Assembly: GCA_001557505.1 (NCBI GenBank)
Contig: LSAX01000007.1
Location: 496,001 to 560,000 of the forward strand
From: Reticulascus tulasneorum
Taxonomy: Eukaryota; Ascomycota; Sordariomycetes; Glomerellales; Reticulascaceae
Length of the DNA: 64,000 nucleotides
Direction: 5' to 3'
The translations under genes were made by a program, and so were the position numbers. The notes under the pieces were generated by a model, which saw only the letters and a program-made list of their open reading frames with translations, ran no database searches and had not been told where the DNA came from. Numbering within the stretch: position 1 is the stretch's first letter; the number at the start of each line of letters is the position of its first letter. This document shows, piece by piece, positions 24,826 to 35,800 of this stretch.

Positions 24826-25967
24826 TCAGCCCGACTCGTCCCACAGCCTCCTCAGCCCCGTCAACGCAATGTAAACCGCCTCGTCTGTTCGAATCGTCCG
24901 GCTCCCTTGTCCGGGAAGCACGTTGATCCAGTGATCGAACAGCTCTCTCGTCCTACCCCCGGAGACCGCAATGTCTTTCAGCTCCTCGTCATTCATCGCC
25001 GCGAACTCGATCCCCCTGGGCCCCCCAAATACAATAAGCAGATGCTTGAAATCTAGCGTGTTTGTGCTCGGGAACGCCTTCGAGATTGGCCACCCACGCT
25101 CAGACGTCCCGATGCTGACATCGTAGCCGTCGTCGTAAGGACATTCGGTGAAGACGGATGACAGGGACGCGCAGCGCCGTATGCTGTAGCCCCAGTAGTA
25201 GCCGCCCTCTTCGCGCGGGGCGGTGGGATGCACAGGCTCAGCTGTTTTAGACGTGGGTGAGGCGAACTGAAGAGTTACACGAGTTTTTGGCGGGATTCCT
25301 TCCTTGATAGTGACGGGTTGCTTGAGCCCTACGTCGACAACGGTCCCATCCCCCGTGTCGGTCCTGCCATCCGTTGTCACGCCTTCACGGTACGGTAGCC
25401 AATCCAGCGGGTTTGGGTGGTGCGGCATGTCCAGACTGGGTAATTGGCCGGCGAGCCTCAGGTTCGGATGCAAAGGGAAGAGCATCTTGCGCATGAACGG
25501 AGGGGCCTCGAGGTACGACAGCACATGCTCGATGAAGTGACAGGGATCCAAGTCGCCAGTGTAGCGCTCAGTGTCCACACGCTTAGGGCGCGACTCCAGA
25601 GGGCTGTCATCGTAGATTATGACTTCGTCCACGGAGAAGACGGCAAGGGCACGGGCTATGCGTCCTGGACTCGTCATGCGTTGGTCGGCGGTGAAGGTGC
25701 TGGAAACCTGTTAGTGTGAAGCTGATACAGATTACGAGTCGTGGGAAGTTGTACTCTGAAAGAATGCTTCCTGGCACAGCGACTGACACGGTCCAGTCTC
25801 TGCCTCCTTCGATTGGGGTGAACCTCGCCGAGGGTTTGGCAGTGTTCACCTCATTCTCGTCGCTGTCGAGCTTCCTCCTCTGCGCAAGTTAGTGGGAGTC
25901 CAACGAGCCGCCAACTAGGCGCTGCAATTGAGCGACTCACCTTTCCTCTGAATTCGGCGTGAGACAT
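24826..25967 (-). CDS. SPOUT-fold RNA methyltransferase (SPOUT1/C9orf114-like)
   Basis: Predicted S-adenosylmethionine-dependent RNA methyltransferase with a trefoil-knot (SPOUT) fold, related to human SPOUT1 (CENP-32). Exons on the minus strand: 25967-25941, 25879-25755, 25699-24826 (introns of 61 and 55 nt), giving 341 aa. The start at 25967 gives a short basic nine-codon first exon (MSHAEFRGK). The N-terminal half holds VSVAVPGSILS and GRIARALAVFSVDEVIIYDD, the recognisable opening of the family, then HFIEHVLSYLEAPPFMRK. The C-terminal half contains LLIVFGGPRGIEF and DHWINVLPGQGSRTIRTDEA, the knot region that binds SAM. The start is divergent from the thioredoxin gene, about 520 bp away. 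The target RNA is not known from sequence. Confidence 0.88.
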
Positions 25968-26487
25968 TGCGCCAAGTGGTGAAGTTGGACCAGGCTATTT
26001 TCGAATAAGTCGTGCTCCCAGTCGGAAAACTTTCTGTCCCCGCCTTGAGGTGACAAAAAAAAAAAAGCCGGCAGAATCCTAAGTATCCGCCCTTTTTTTC
26101 CCTACATACGGGAGACCCCAGTCGGGCGAAAGACCTAAAATTGGCAATGCCTTGCAGACTACAAAATGGTATCCTTATTAAATCTGTAGAATAGTAGAAT
26201 AACTCAACCCTTATCTAGCACATCCACTAGCTGAGACTATTACATGCTGCAACTATCTAAAAATTATACCCAGAAATGCGTCTTCAGGTACCCGTTCAGT
26301 AATTGCTCCACCAAAGGCTTATCTTATCGGATGCTTACCTAAACCGGTGGTCCACCGCCTTCCTCTTTGGCAACACGCCACCTGTTGGTCAGACGAACTA
26401 CTCTATCCCGAAGCTCCAGGCTGTCTTCATCTTTCGACTGCTCACTTCCGCATTTACCACGGATTCTTCCAACTTCGGAACGCAAAA
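25968..26487. promoter_or_regulatory. Divergent promoter region of SPOUT methyltransferase and thioredoxin genes
   Basis: 520 bp between opposed start codons, containing a poly(A) run near 26050 and AT-rich sequence. It must hold both promoters. No discrete operator recognised. Confidence 0.45.
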
Positions 26488-27234
26488 ATGACTCTAATCA
26501 AGGTTGAATCTGCCGCGCAATGGCAGGGCCTCCTCAGCGGTACCAATGTCGTGATCGCAGACTGTAAGTGTCGTCGTACCCGCAGCATCCGGATCACCAA
26601 CTGACAAATCCTCTAGTCTACGCCGACTGGTGCGGTCCTTGCAAGATGATCGCGCCTCACTTCGAGCGCCTCGCGAAGGAACACGCGACGCCCAAGAAAG
26701 TGGCTTTCTGCAAAATCGACGTCGATGCTCAATCCGGCATTGCACGCACACATGGCGTCAGCGCCATGCCGACCTTCATCATCTTCCATGGCGGCAAGGC
26801 CATCGAGACCATCAAAGGCGCGAATCCTCCAGCCTTAACGCAGGCTATTACCAATGCGCTGAAGCTTTCGGGTAAGGGCGCTGCTACGGGCGAGGTATTC
26901 AAGACAGCAGGCAGGACGTTGGGTGGCGACAAAGCGCGGGCTAGCTTGGGGAGACCCGTGATGTGGAGCCTTAACAACTTCATCAATGCCCTTGTTACAT
27001 TCGTCGGACTATATCTTATTTCTCTTTTTGCAGTAAGTTGGATACGAGGAAAGAGTAAGGAATTTTACTAAAAGGACCAACTAGATCGATCCCTATAAGG
27101 CGGCTGAGATGTCGCAGTTCAACACCGTCAATCCGCCAGCGCCGGAACCCAAAAAAGGGGCTGCAGGGCCAGCTGGAACGAGACAGCCACCACGAGCAAC
27201 TTTTAAGACGCTGGCGGATCTGGGAGAAGAGTGA
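26488..27234 (+). CDS. Thioredoxin-domain protein with C-terminal membrane anchor
   Basis: Exons 26488-26563, 26617-27032 and 27085-27234 (introns of 53 and 52 nt) give 213 aa. Residues 1-106 form a standard thioredoxin fold with the redox-active WCGPC site at residues 30-34 and the cis-proline loop AMPTFIIF. The protein is twice the length of a soluble thioredoxin. After a linker there is a hydrophobic segment, NNFINALVTFVGLYLISLFA, at about residues 144-164, which reads as a single transmembrane helix. A hydrophilic, Pro-rich tail of about 50 residues follows (NPPAPEPKKG). The likely topology puts the thioredoxin domain on one side of a membrane, but which membrane is not clear because no signal peptide is present. 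It is divergent from the SPOUT methyltransferase gene. Confidence 0.9.
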
Positions 27235-27700
27235 ACGGACTCGGTTGGGTTTTGGCGTTGGTGGACTGTTTGTATCATGAAAGCAAGAATTATTATCCAG
27301 AGAGCATTGTCCATATATAGGCTTTAGATCAAACCTGCTTTCACATCCATATGTTTACTTAAATGCCCTTTGGAAACGGTGTATTGGGTTACCTACCATT
27401 CTGGGCACGTTGCAAACGGGTGTTGCACCGACTGGGGCAAGCGCGATGGTAGGAACACATCTAAACGATATCCTCAATATACCTATGCCACACAATATAT
27501 GCCTTTGCTTTCCGAGTCCGAGAATATTTGGACTTGTTGTAGCATGCCCACACGAGGACCTCTTGGACCTATCATTCAACTCCAATTTACCATGACCAAG
27601 TTCACGTGACCTGAAATTTCCAGTTTGAAAGAGCTCCAAAAGTCGAAGCTCCCCATCTCAAATTTCTTTCCAATACTACAACTGTGGACTATCAGTAAAG
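27235..27700. other. Intergenic region upstream of rsm22
   Basis: 466 bp between the thioredoxin stop and the Rsm22 start on the same strand. Short unsupported frames only; no RNA gene or repeat seen. Confidence 0.45.
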
Positions 27701-30145
27701 ATGCTGGCAGTTGGCAGCCTGAAGAAAGCATGCCCAAGTTGCAGAGCTCGTGTCTTGGGCTTGACAAGCAATGCGCTCCCCAAGTCCCCTTTCCCAAACA
27801 AATCTGCCAAATCATGCAGGCCTACCAGCCTGCGGGCTGCTTCTTCGCATTTGATACGGCATCCTGCGAATGTGCGGACGTTCTCAACTTCGAAAGTGGT
27901 TCTGCGAGAGCCCGAAATCCATAATGATGTCGACACAGAGGCAGCAACGAGCCAAGACATCGAAACGATCGTCCGAGAAGCGAAGCAGAGATTTCGAGAC
28001 ACCCTACCCAAGGGCTATCTGACTGAGGAAGAATACAAGCTCTACGAAAGATGGTATGGGCCACCTCTGAGAGAAACGAAGCCTGAGGATGTCGGTATAC
28101 CGTTTGCGGGAGGAGATGCCATGGCTGCGCCATCGCCACCACAAAGCGACTCTGCGGATATCGCCTTACTACGCGAGCTGGAGAGTGGCCATCTAGAAGA
28201 GGTTGACTACACTATGGACATGGCAAGTGGTGCTGAGGAAGCTTGGCCAGATGAATCGGCAGAAAATCTTCAAGTCGAGGGAGAATCGCAGTCGGACGAA
28301 AAGAAGAATTTCATCAACATCGTGGCCAGAAATAAACGAGAGTTCGACGCGCTGATGAAACTTCAAAAGGATTTTGAAGCTGCCAGTCTTCTCGAAACGA
28401 AGGCAGAGGAAGAAGCGGCTGAGGAGGTGGCAATGTCTCGAGAGCCAGAAATCGAAAAGGATGAATTCGACATGGACGAGGAGTACGAAGATGGCGATGG
28501 TGCCATCAGAGAACGCCGGAATGATCGCTTCCATCCACTCACCATTGACGGACATTTCTCAACGAGTCCCAGTACTCTGCTCCTTCCTGATCACGGCTTC
28601 GTCAGCCCCATCAACACACTGCTTGGACGAACCGATGTCAAGCATGTAAGAGAAGCTGCAGAGGCCGCTTTCGGTGGTCCTGGGCTCCCTTACTCTCCCG
28701 CCACGCCAGCTTCGAAAACAAGCCTCCCAATGCGCCATATCGGGATGGAGGCAGGGCAGCATAAAATGTCCGGCATCGAAGCTGATGCCTATATTGCTAC
28801 TTTTTTGCCCCCTGCCTATGCATCTGTAATGAGCGCTTTGGTGGAGGTTCGAAAGCGGCTCGGTTCGGGCTGGATGCGTGGTCTAATTGGGAGAGCAGGT
28901 GGTGAAGGCCCTCGTGTCCTCGATGCTGGTGCTGGAGGAGCCGGTCTAGTCGCTTGGCAAAAGGTTCTAGAGGCCGAGTGGGACATGCTTCTAGAAAAAG
29001 GCGAGGTTTCAGGGGACAGTCCACTGGGGAAGAAAAGCGTGATTATCGGCTCAGATCAGCTGAGAAACCGGGTGTCAAGGTTTCTACATAACACAACATT
29101 CCTGCCTCGGTTGCCTGAGTATGTTCACTCAGTGGACATCGCGGACAACATTCTCGATGCTCCGGAGGTCCCCCAAGCCAGAAAGACATACGATATCATC
29201 ATCGCGTCTCACATGCTCTTGCCGCTCAAGGAAGGACATCGAAGAAAGGCAGTCCTCAACAACCTTTGGTCTCTACTGTCACCGGAGGGTGGAGTCCTCA
29301 TCGTCATGGAGAAAGGCCACCCTCGTGGATTTGAGGCCGTGGCTGACGTACGCGATCGTCTTCTCAAAGATTTTTTTATCCCTCCCACGGAGTCATCGCC
29401 GCTTGACACTCCAGAGATTGATCCTGCGTATGAGCGTGTCAAAGAACCTGGCATGATCATAGCACCCTGCACGAACCACCGAACTTGCCCCATGTACGTT
29501 ACGCCTGGAAAGAGTCAAGGACGGAAGGACTATTGCCATTTTAGCCAGCGCTTCGTTCGGCCTCCATTTCTTCAGAAGGTCCTAGGAGCGACGCATCGAA
29601 ATCACGACGATGTTCAGTTCAGTTACGTTGCCATCCAGCGCGGTGTGGCGGCAAAAGCCGGCCAGTTTGCTGGAGAACAGGCTACGGACGAAGCATTCAA
29701 TGGATTCGAGAGGTCTTCGACATCGCCTGACATGCTTTCTCTACCACGCAACATCCTACCACCAATCAAGCGCCGCGGCCATGTGACGTTTGATCTATGT
29801 ACGCCAGCAGGTCACATCGAACGGTGGACAATGCCAAAGAGCTACAGTAAGCAAGGGTATCATGACGCCCGCAAAGCGAAATGGGGCGACTTGTGGGCTC
29901 TAGGGGCCAAGACACGAGTCAGAAGGAATGTACGGCTGGGAAGACCAGAGACGGAAGACGATGGCGGCGTGAGAGCGCAGCGAGCCAAGCAGGCGATGAG
30001 CAAGAAGGCCAGAGTGATTAACGTCGCATATGACGAAAGCGGTATCAGCAGTGCAAAAGCTAGAGGTAATCAACCAGCAACGCGCAGGACGAAGGGAGGG
30101 AAGAAACAGAGGGATCTGCTGAAGGACCTGTTAGAAGAAGAGTAA
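27701..30145 (+). CDS. rsm22: Mitochondrial small-subunit assembly factor Rsm22/METTL17
   Basis: Intronless gene of 814 aa. Rsm22 (METTL17 in animals) is a methyltransferase-like protein that binds an iron-sulfur cluster and is needed to assemble the mitochondrial small ribosomal subunit. The first about 70 residues are basic and hydroxylated with few acids (a mitochondrial presequence, including VRTFSTSKVVL). The SAM-binding-like motif RVLDAGAGGAGLVAWQ starts near residue 404. A cysteine-containing region with CTNHRTCPMY and DYCHFSQRFVRP (about residues 588-620) matches the cluster-ligand segment of the family. An acidic, low-complexity insertion (about 150-280) and a basic tail are additions common in fungal copies. 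The start is the first ATG and the stop is at 30143-30145. The absence of introns is unusual next to its intron-bearing neighbours but not alarming. Confidence 0.9.
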   Translation: MLAVGSLKKACPSCRARVLGLTSNALPKSPFPNKSAKSCRPTSLRAASSHLIRHPANVRTFSTSKVVLREPEIHNDVDTEAATSQDIETIVREAKQRFRDTLPKGYLTEEEYKLYERWYGPPLRETKPEDVGIPFAGGDAMAAPSPPQSDSADIALLRELESGHLEEVDYTMDMASGAEEAWPDESAENLQVEGESQSDEKKNFINIVARNKREFDALMKLQKDFEAASLLETKAEEEAAEEVAMSREPEIEKDEFDMDEEYEDGDGAIRERRNDRFHPLTIDGHFSTSPSTLLLPDHGFVSPINTLLGRTDVKHVREAAEAAFGGPGLPYSPATPASKTSLPMRHIGMEAGQHKMSGIEADAYIATFLPPAYASVMSALVEVRKRLGSGWMRGLIGRAGGEGPRVLDAGAGGAGLVAWQKVLEAEWDMLLEKGEVSGDSPLGKKSVIIGSDQLRNRVSRFLHNTTFLPRLPEYVHSVDIADNILDAPEVPQARKTYDIIIASHMLLPLKEGHRRKAVLNNLWSLLSPEGGVLIVMEKGHPRGFEAVADVRDRLLKDFFIPPTESSPLDTPEIDPAYERVKEPGMIIAPCTNHRTCPMYVTPGKSQGRKDYCHFSQRFVRPPFLQKVLGATHRNHDDVQFSYVAIQRGVAAKAGQFAGEQATDEAFNGFERSSTSPDMLSLPRNILPPIKRRGHVTFDLCTPAGHIERWTMPKSYSKQGYHDARKAKWGDLWALGAKTRVRRNVRLGRPETEDDGGVRAQRAKQAMSKKARVINVAYDESGISSAKARGNQPATRRTKGGKKQRDLLKDLLEEE

Positions 30146-30849
30146 GCATCAAAATGTATCATACATGGATTGGATGGGTGTAAAAGAACCTGGGAAGGGT
30201 TTGTATTACCATTGTATATCAATGATATCCGGAAACTGGGGACACGGGAGGTCTATCATATGCTCACAAGGGGAGGAGCACAGCCATGTGTTATCAATGC
30301 CACTTTATAGATTTGTACAGGACTTCCATGGCATGACAGTAAAGCGTTATATAACAATGATATGCGGGTAGTCTAGTCTCGATAAGACGATGTGGTGCAG
30401 CCCACTCGAAGCAGTGTATCTGCCACCACCTAGTTGTCTGTCAATCTTGTCCACTCGGCTTTCGTTAGAGACGTGATGAGATAAAAGATCTCCGGTCATG
30501 CTTCCGCGGGAGTCCCACTAAAAGTCGCTGATTGGCGCGATAAGCCCCGGTAGCTCGGCATGGCGTCAGTGGGCATATAAAAATTTGAGTAACAGATTTT
30601 CCACTGGAAAGCTAAAAATGCATTTGTCCTAAACAGACATAGCCAAGACCTCTTCTTTCATTCCGTGTTAAGCAGCGGAGATCTTCAAAGGTGCGCTATT
30701 TTCTCCCCGGTCTTAAATCTCATAAAGACTTTGGCAATCCTCCCATAAAGACCTTCGAAAAGTGGCTTTCCATTATGATAGTGGGGTATTCTCTACTACT
30801 CACAGCGGGGCAATAACACGGGCTTGAGAGACTACGAGATTCTTCCCAG
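30146..30849. other. Intergenic region between rsm22 and met1
   Basis: 704 bp on the same strand: 3' UTR of rsm22 and promoter of met1. A CCACCACCTAG stretch and AT-rich sequence are visible. No defensible gene. Confidence 0.45.
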
Positions 30850-32577
30850 ATGGCGACGACGGCGAATACCTCCCTGCTTGCATCCCTTAATTGCAAGGGG
30901 AATGTCCATCTCATTATCGGCACGAACTCCCTTGCCGCTTCTCGTTGTGGGCAGGCTGTGCAGGCTGGGGCGACGCCCGTACTTATTGCGGCGGAAACTA
31001 CCGATCTTCACTATGGCCTGCAAAAAAGGGTTGACTCTGGGGAGGTGAAGTGGCTGCGGAAGGACTTCGAGGACAATGATCTCTTCACTTTGGGAAGAGA
31101 AGAAGTTGGAAATGTGGTGGATGCCGTGTTTGTGACCTCTGGTCCACGAGATCCTTTGAGTAAGCGGATGCTCCGAGTCGAATGCAAAGGGATCTTCGCT
31201 GACAGAACAGGTTCACACATCTCTGCCCTATGCAAACGCAGTCGCATCCCGGTGAATGTGGTTGATGCGCCGCAGCTGTGTTCCTTTAGCCTTCTTTCAA
31301 CACACTCGGATGGGCCTCTGCAGATTGGGGTGACGACAAACGGCAGAGGCTGTAAGCTTGCCTCCCGGATTCGACGGGAAGTCGCAGCGGCCTTGCCTCC
31401 TAATCTTGGCTCAGCATGTGCCCGACTCGGGGATGTTCGACGGCGGATCCAGGAAGAAGACCATCTGTCTTTGCAACCAGACGATGTCGATGATTCGTTC
31501 GACCAGACGGCTTCGTTCAACAAGCTCGTCACTGAGGCGGATCTCGATGCGGCGAAGAATCGGCGGATGAGATGGCTCAGTCAAGTCTGCGAGTACTGGC
31601 CGCTTAAAAGGCTGGCCGCAATCAACGACGATGACGTTGAAGCCGTCTTGAAATCTTATCCCGCGTTCAAGTCATCCTCTCCTGAGGTTGGCAAATCGGG
31701 GAATCCAAGAGTCACACAAGGGAAGATCATCCTCGCCGGGAGCGGGCCAGGCCATCCGGATCTCTTAACGCAGGCAACACATAAGGCGATTCTGTCAGCG
31801 GATCTGATTCTTGCGGACAAGCTTGTACCTGCCGGTGTTCTAGATCTCATTCCTCGACGGACGCCGGTGCAGATTGCCAGGAAATTCCCGGGGAATGCGG
31901 ACCAGGCACAAGAGGAATTGCTTATGATGGCCTTAGCCGGTGTGAAAGAAGGCAAGACGGTTTTGCGGCTGAAGCAGGGGGATCCTTTTATCTACGGTCG
32001 GGGAGGTGAGGAGGTTGAGTACTTTAGACGGCATGGACTAGGTGATAGAGTCACAGTCTTGCCCGGAATCACGAGTGCCCTCAGCGCACCGCTCTTCGCA
32101 GCCATTCCGCCTACACAACGAGACGTCGCAGACCAGGTGCTCATCTGCACAGGTACAGGGAAGAAGGGCAAGCCGCCTACGCCACCGGAGTATGTAGCCA
32201 GCCGGACGGTTGTTTTCCTCATGGCTCTACATCGGATTACGGGCTTGGTACGAGAACTCACAACCCACCTAGAAACAGAGGAGCAAGATCCTCCAGCATC
32301 AGAAGGGGAACCACCAGTTCAGGGCAAGCGGAGACTATGGCCACGAAACACGCCGTGCGCCGTGATAGAACGAGCAAGCTGTCCCGATCAACGAGTCATC
32401 CGGACAACCCTCGAATACGTAGCTGAGGCTATCGAGGCTGAGGGAAGTCGGCCGCCAGGCTTGCTCGTCGTAGGACGGTCTTGTGAGGCATTGTATACAC
32501 AAGAGAAGGGAAGATCATGGGCGGTAGAGGACGGATTTCGGGGATTAGAGGTGGACGATACGGTTACTTTGGGATAA
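30850..32577 (+). CDS. met1: Uroporphyrinogen-III C-methyltransferase / siroheme synthase, Met1 type
   Basis: Makes precorrin-2 on the route to siroheme, the cofactor of sulfite and nitrite reductases. Intronless, 575 aa. The N-terminal third (about residues 18-200) has a Met8/CysG-like Rossmann segment (HLIIGTNSLAASRCGQAVQAG) that would oxidise precorrin-2 or chelate iron. The C-terminal SAM-dependent methyltransferase domain begins with IILAGSGPGHPDLLT near residue 293. It includes LRLKQGDPFIYGRGGEE (about 372-388) and the LPGITSALSAP loop, all hallmarks of the uroporphyrinogen methyltransferase family. The bifunctional layout is usual for filamentous fungi. The next gene downstream is the convergent ABC transporter, 263 bp away, so met1 marks one border of the polyketide locus. 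Confidence 0.94.
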   Translation: MATTANTSLLASLNCKGNVHLIIGTNSLAASRCGQAVQAGATPVLIAAETTDLHYGLQKRVDSGEVKWLRKDFEDNDLFTLGREEVGNVVDAVFVTSGPRDPLSKRMLRVECKGIFADRTGSHISALCKRSRIPVNVVDAPQLCSFSLLSTHSDGPLQIGVTTNGRGCKLASRIRREVAAALPPNLGSACARLGDVRRRIQEEDHLSLQPDDVDDSFDQTASFNKLVTEADLDAAKNRRMRWLSQVCEYWPLKRLAAINDDDVEAVLKSYPAFKSSSPEVGKSGNPRVTQGKIILAGSGPGHPDLLTQATHKAILSADLILADKLVPAGVLDLIPRRTPVQIARKFPGNADQAQEELLMMALAGVKEGKTVLRLKQGDPFIYGRGGEEVEYFRRHGLGDRVTVLPGITSALSAPLFAAIPPTQRDVADQVLICTGTGKKGKPPTPPEYVASRTVVFLMALHRITGLVRELTTHLETEEQDPPASEGEPPVQGKRRLWPRNTPCAVIERASCPDQRVIRTTLEYVAEAIEAEGSRPPGLLVVGRSCEALYTQEKGRSWAVEDGFRGLEVDDTVTLG

Positions 32578-32840
32578 ACAGGTCTAGATTGGGGCAGCAT
32601 ATTTGGCATATCATGGACTTGGAGTTTGGTCTGCATATGCTATATCGTCAATGGGGGATTTTAACTTCAAATAGAGATTCTGTACTGGTCTCATTTGCTC
32701 GCTTTCTCCTCTCTCATATATAACTCTGAATAGGTACACAAATATGATAATGCTATCGTATCTTCACCCACCTCCGGTCTATGGTCATGAACTAAAAGTG
32801 ACGCATCTATTCCACTTCATCAGTCGTATTCTCATTCCTC

Positions 32841-35800
32841 TCAACGGTCGAGAGCTTGTGAGAGACACTATTATCCACGCACGTTAGAGAATGTTAACAA
32901 AGAATCATACGTGGGGATGAGCCTTACCATGTGGTAATACACGCCTCGTTTCGATAGCAAGGCAGCATGATTCCCACTTTCGAGCACCTGTCCATCACCC
33001 AGAACGAATATAATATCAGCATTCTGGACTGTGGCAAGTCGATGCGCTACAACAACCATGGTCCTCTCCTTCTTCGTCCGCTCAAATACCTCTTGGAGCG
33101 ACTTTTCCGTCTGGGAGTCTAGATTCGAAGTAGCCTCATCGAGAAGCAGCAACCTCGGCTTGCGGATCAGAGCTCGAGCAATCGCGATGCGTTGTTTCTG
33201 ACCTCCGGACAGGAGAACACCCTTGAGGCCTACGAGGGTGTTGTAGCCCTCAGGTAGCGAGATGATGAAGTCGTGAATTTCAGCCTCATTGCATACTTGG
33301 TGCAGCTCTTCTTCGGATACTGTGTCTTCGTCCACGCCGATCAGGATGTTGGCTCGGATGGTCCCAGTAAAGAGGGAAGCTTCTTGCGCAACCACGGATA
33401 TTGACTTGCGGTATTCAGCCAAGTCGAGGTCATTTATGTCGACGCCATTGTACGTGATGCTTCCGGACTTGACAGAGTAGAATCTGGCCATAATGTTAGC
33501 AACTATGGAAACGAATCACCGCACCAAGATGTTACCTCTCAAGCAGGGATATCACGCTAGTCTTGCCAGCACCTGTGACATAGTTAGCAGTTGCTGCATG
33601 AGACAGGGGAAACTCCATGTCTTACCAGAGGCACCGACTATGGCTGCAAACTGGCCTTTTTCAATCTACGCGAGGAATCAACGCTGCATTACTGCCGGCA
33701 AGGGTTGTTGCATCTTACTGTCATATTCAAGCCGTTCAGTACTGGCGCGTCTCGTGTTGGATACCTGAACCACACGTTAGAGAAGTCAAGCTTCACTCCC
33801 TTCTCATCTGTATCAATGCCAGTGGAGTCTAGTGGCAACGCCTCGCCACCGGTGTGGTCTTTTTTTCTCATGGCAAGAATCCTATTTGCAGATGCAGTTG
33901 CTTGAGCGATATCTAATACTGGTTAGCTAGAGCAACCTAATTCCCAAGGATACTCAACTCACTTGGACCGAAACTCAACCATTGGCCCGCGCCGATCCCA
34001 CCCTGAACCACTGCGATGTACACTACCACTGTGAAAGTTGTCAGCCATATCCAATGAACATACCCAAGAAACCACTTACAATATTGGAACTGGTTGTATT
34101 CGCCATTGGCAAGCAGCTTCCCGCCATACCTGAGCTTTCTTAGTGACCCCCGTCAAATCTAACTCCGAATAGTACTCACCAGAGCACAAACGCCATACAC
34201 AACAATGGCATGGCATCACTGCCGGCAAAGACTAAAGTCGACCATCTCGACTTTCTCCATGCTGCCTTCACATGATCCTGCAACAGTGTCTGATACATTT
34301 TCAGGATGTGATCTTCCAACGTCAACGTCGCAACAGTACGGCAAGCTCCAACCGATTCTGTAGCAAAAGTTGCACTTGCAGCAAAGACTGTATTGTTCAT
34401 TGCCTCGAAATGAGTCTCGTAGCGGATACGAAAAAAGCCAGCAGCAAGTATGATGGGCAATGAGGAGCAGAGTGAGACAAGGGTGAGCTTCCAGCCGAAG
34501 TAGAAAGAGATTGCTAGGCAGCCAACAACATTGAGAACAGCGACGAGAGCGAAGCCCATGTTAGTACCAAGAAGCTGCTGGAGCTGCTGCGGATCGCTCG
34601 CCATCACTGCTGTAAGGCCGCCTATAGAATGGCGTTCTTCATCGAAGAAAGCAATGGACTTGGAGAGGATATTGCCGAAATATTCTTTCCGGTATGTGGA
34701 AGAGATATACTGCTCAGGTCAGCCCCCAATACTTCGAAGGAAAAGTCATGGACACGCAGGATACTTACAAAGGCGAGAGTGGTCGCTGCCCAGCCTAAAG
34801 CGAAGTAACCGAGGCCAACAGCCGATGCTAAAACGGTGAACATCAGACACCAGAAGTTGATCCAGTCTCTAAGATAATCCCCGACGAGGTAGAAGCCCGT
34901 GATTAGTTTCGCAAACAAGAATGCTTGCACGGGCGCGCTCGCTATAACATGCTTTAGCATAAACCAAGCAATGCAGTTGGAGGAAGAGCTTACCTCCTGC
35001 AATCACGGCTCCAAATAAAAGCAATCCATACAAGTACCAGTGTCTTGTCTGCTCGACAATAAGAGTGCCAAAGCTTCTGAAGAATCCTCGTGGTACCCAA
35101 GCGGCTGCCTGCGCCTTGGTATTGGGAGTAGCAGTGGAAGTGCTCTCTTCCGATTCCATGATATCCATGCTCTGTTGCTTTTCACCGGCTTCAGACCCTT
35201 CCAAAGGTTCATCATCCATTGAGAGTTGCTGAGAAGTAGCGAGGGTCCAATATGCCCCGCCTACTTCAGCCATCAAGGCTTCATGTGTACCTTGTTGAAC
35301 TGCCTTGCCCTTCGTCAAGACAATAATGTTGTCGGCTTTCTTGATGGTTGACAACCGATGGGCAATGGTGATGGTCGTTCGGTTTTGAGATACTCTATCT
35401 AGCGCTGCTTGGACAATCTGCTCACTTCGAACATCGATTGCACTGGTCGCCTCATCTAAGATGAGAATCTTCGGGTGTTTGATAATAGCCCGGGCAATAG
35501 CCAGCCTCTGGCGTTGCCCTCCGCTGAGCTTGATCCCGGCATCACCAACGCTAGTGGCGTATCCCTAACATCATTAGTCACGAGGAGAAATAAGAATCCG
35601 TTTGTGTGCGCACTTACATCGGGAAGCCTTGCAATAAACTCATCCGCGAAAGCTTCTTTACAAGCCTGCTCCGCCAATTCCCTCTTTTTCTCTTCTGATT
35701 CATTCTCCCATTCTGTCCCAACAAGTCCATACTGCACATTCTTCAGTATCGTATCGTTGAAGAGGAATGGCTCCTGCTGCACGAGACCAATCTGTGACCT

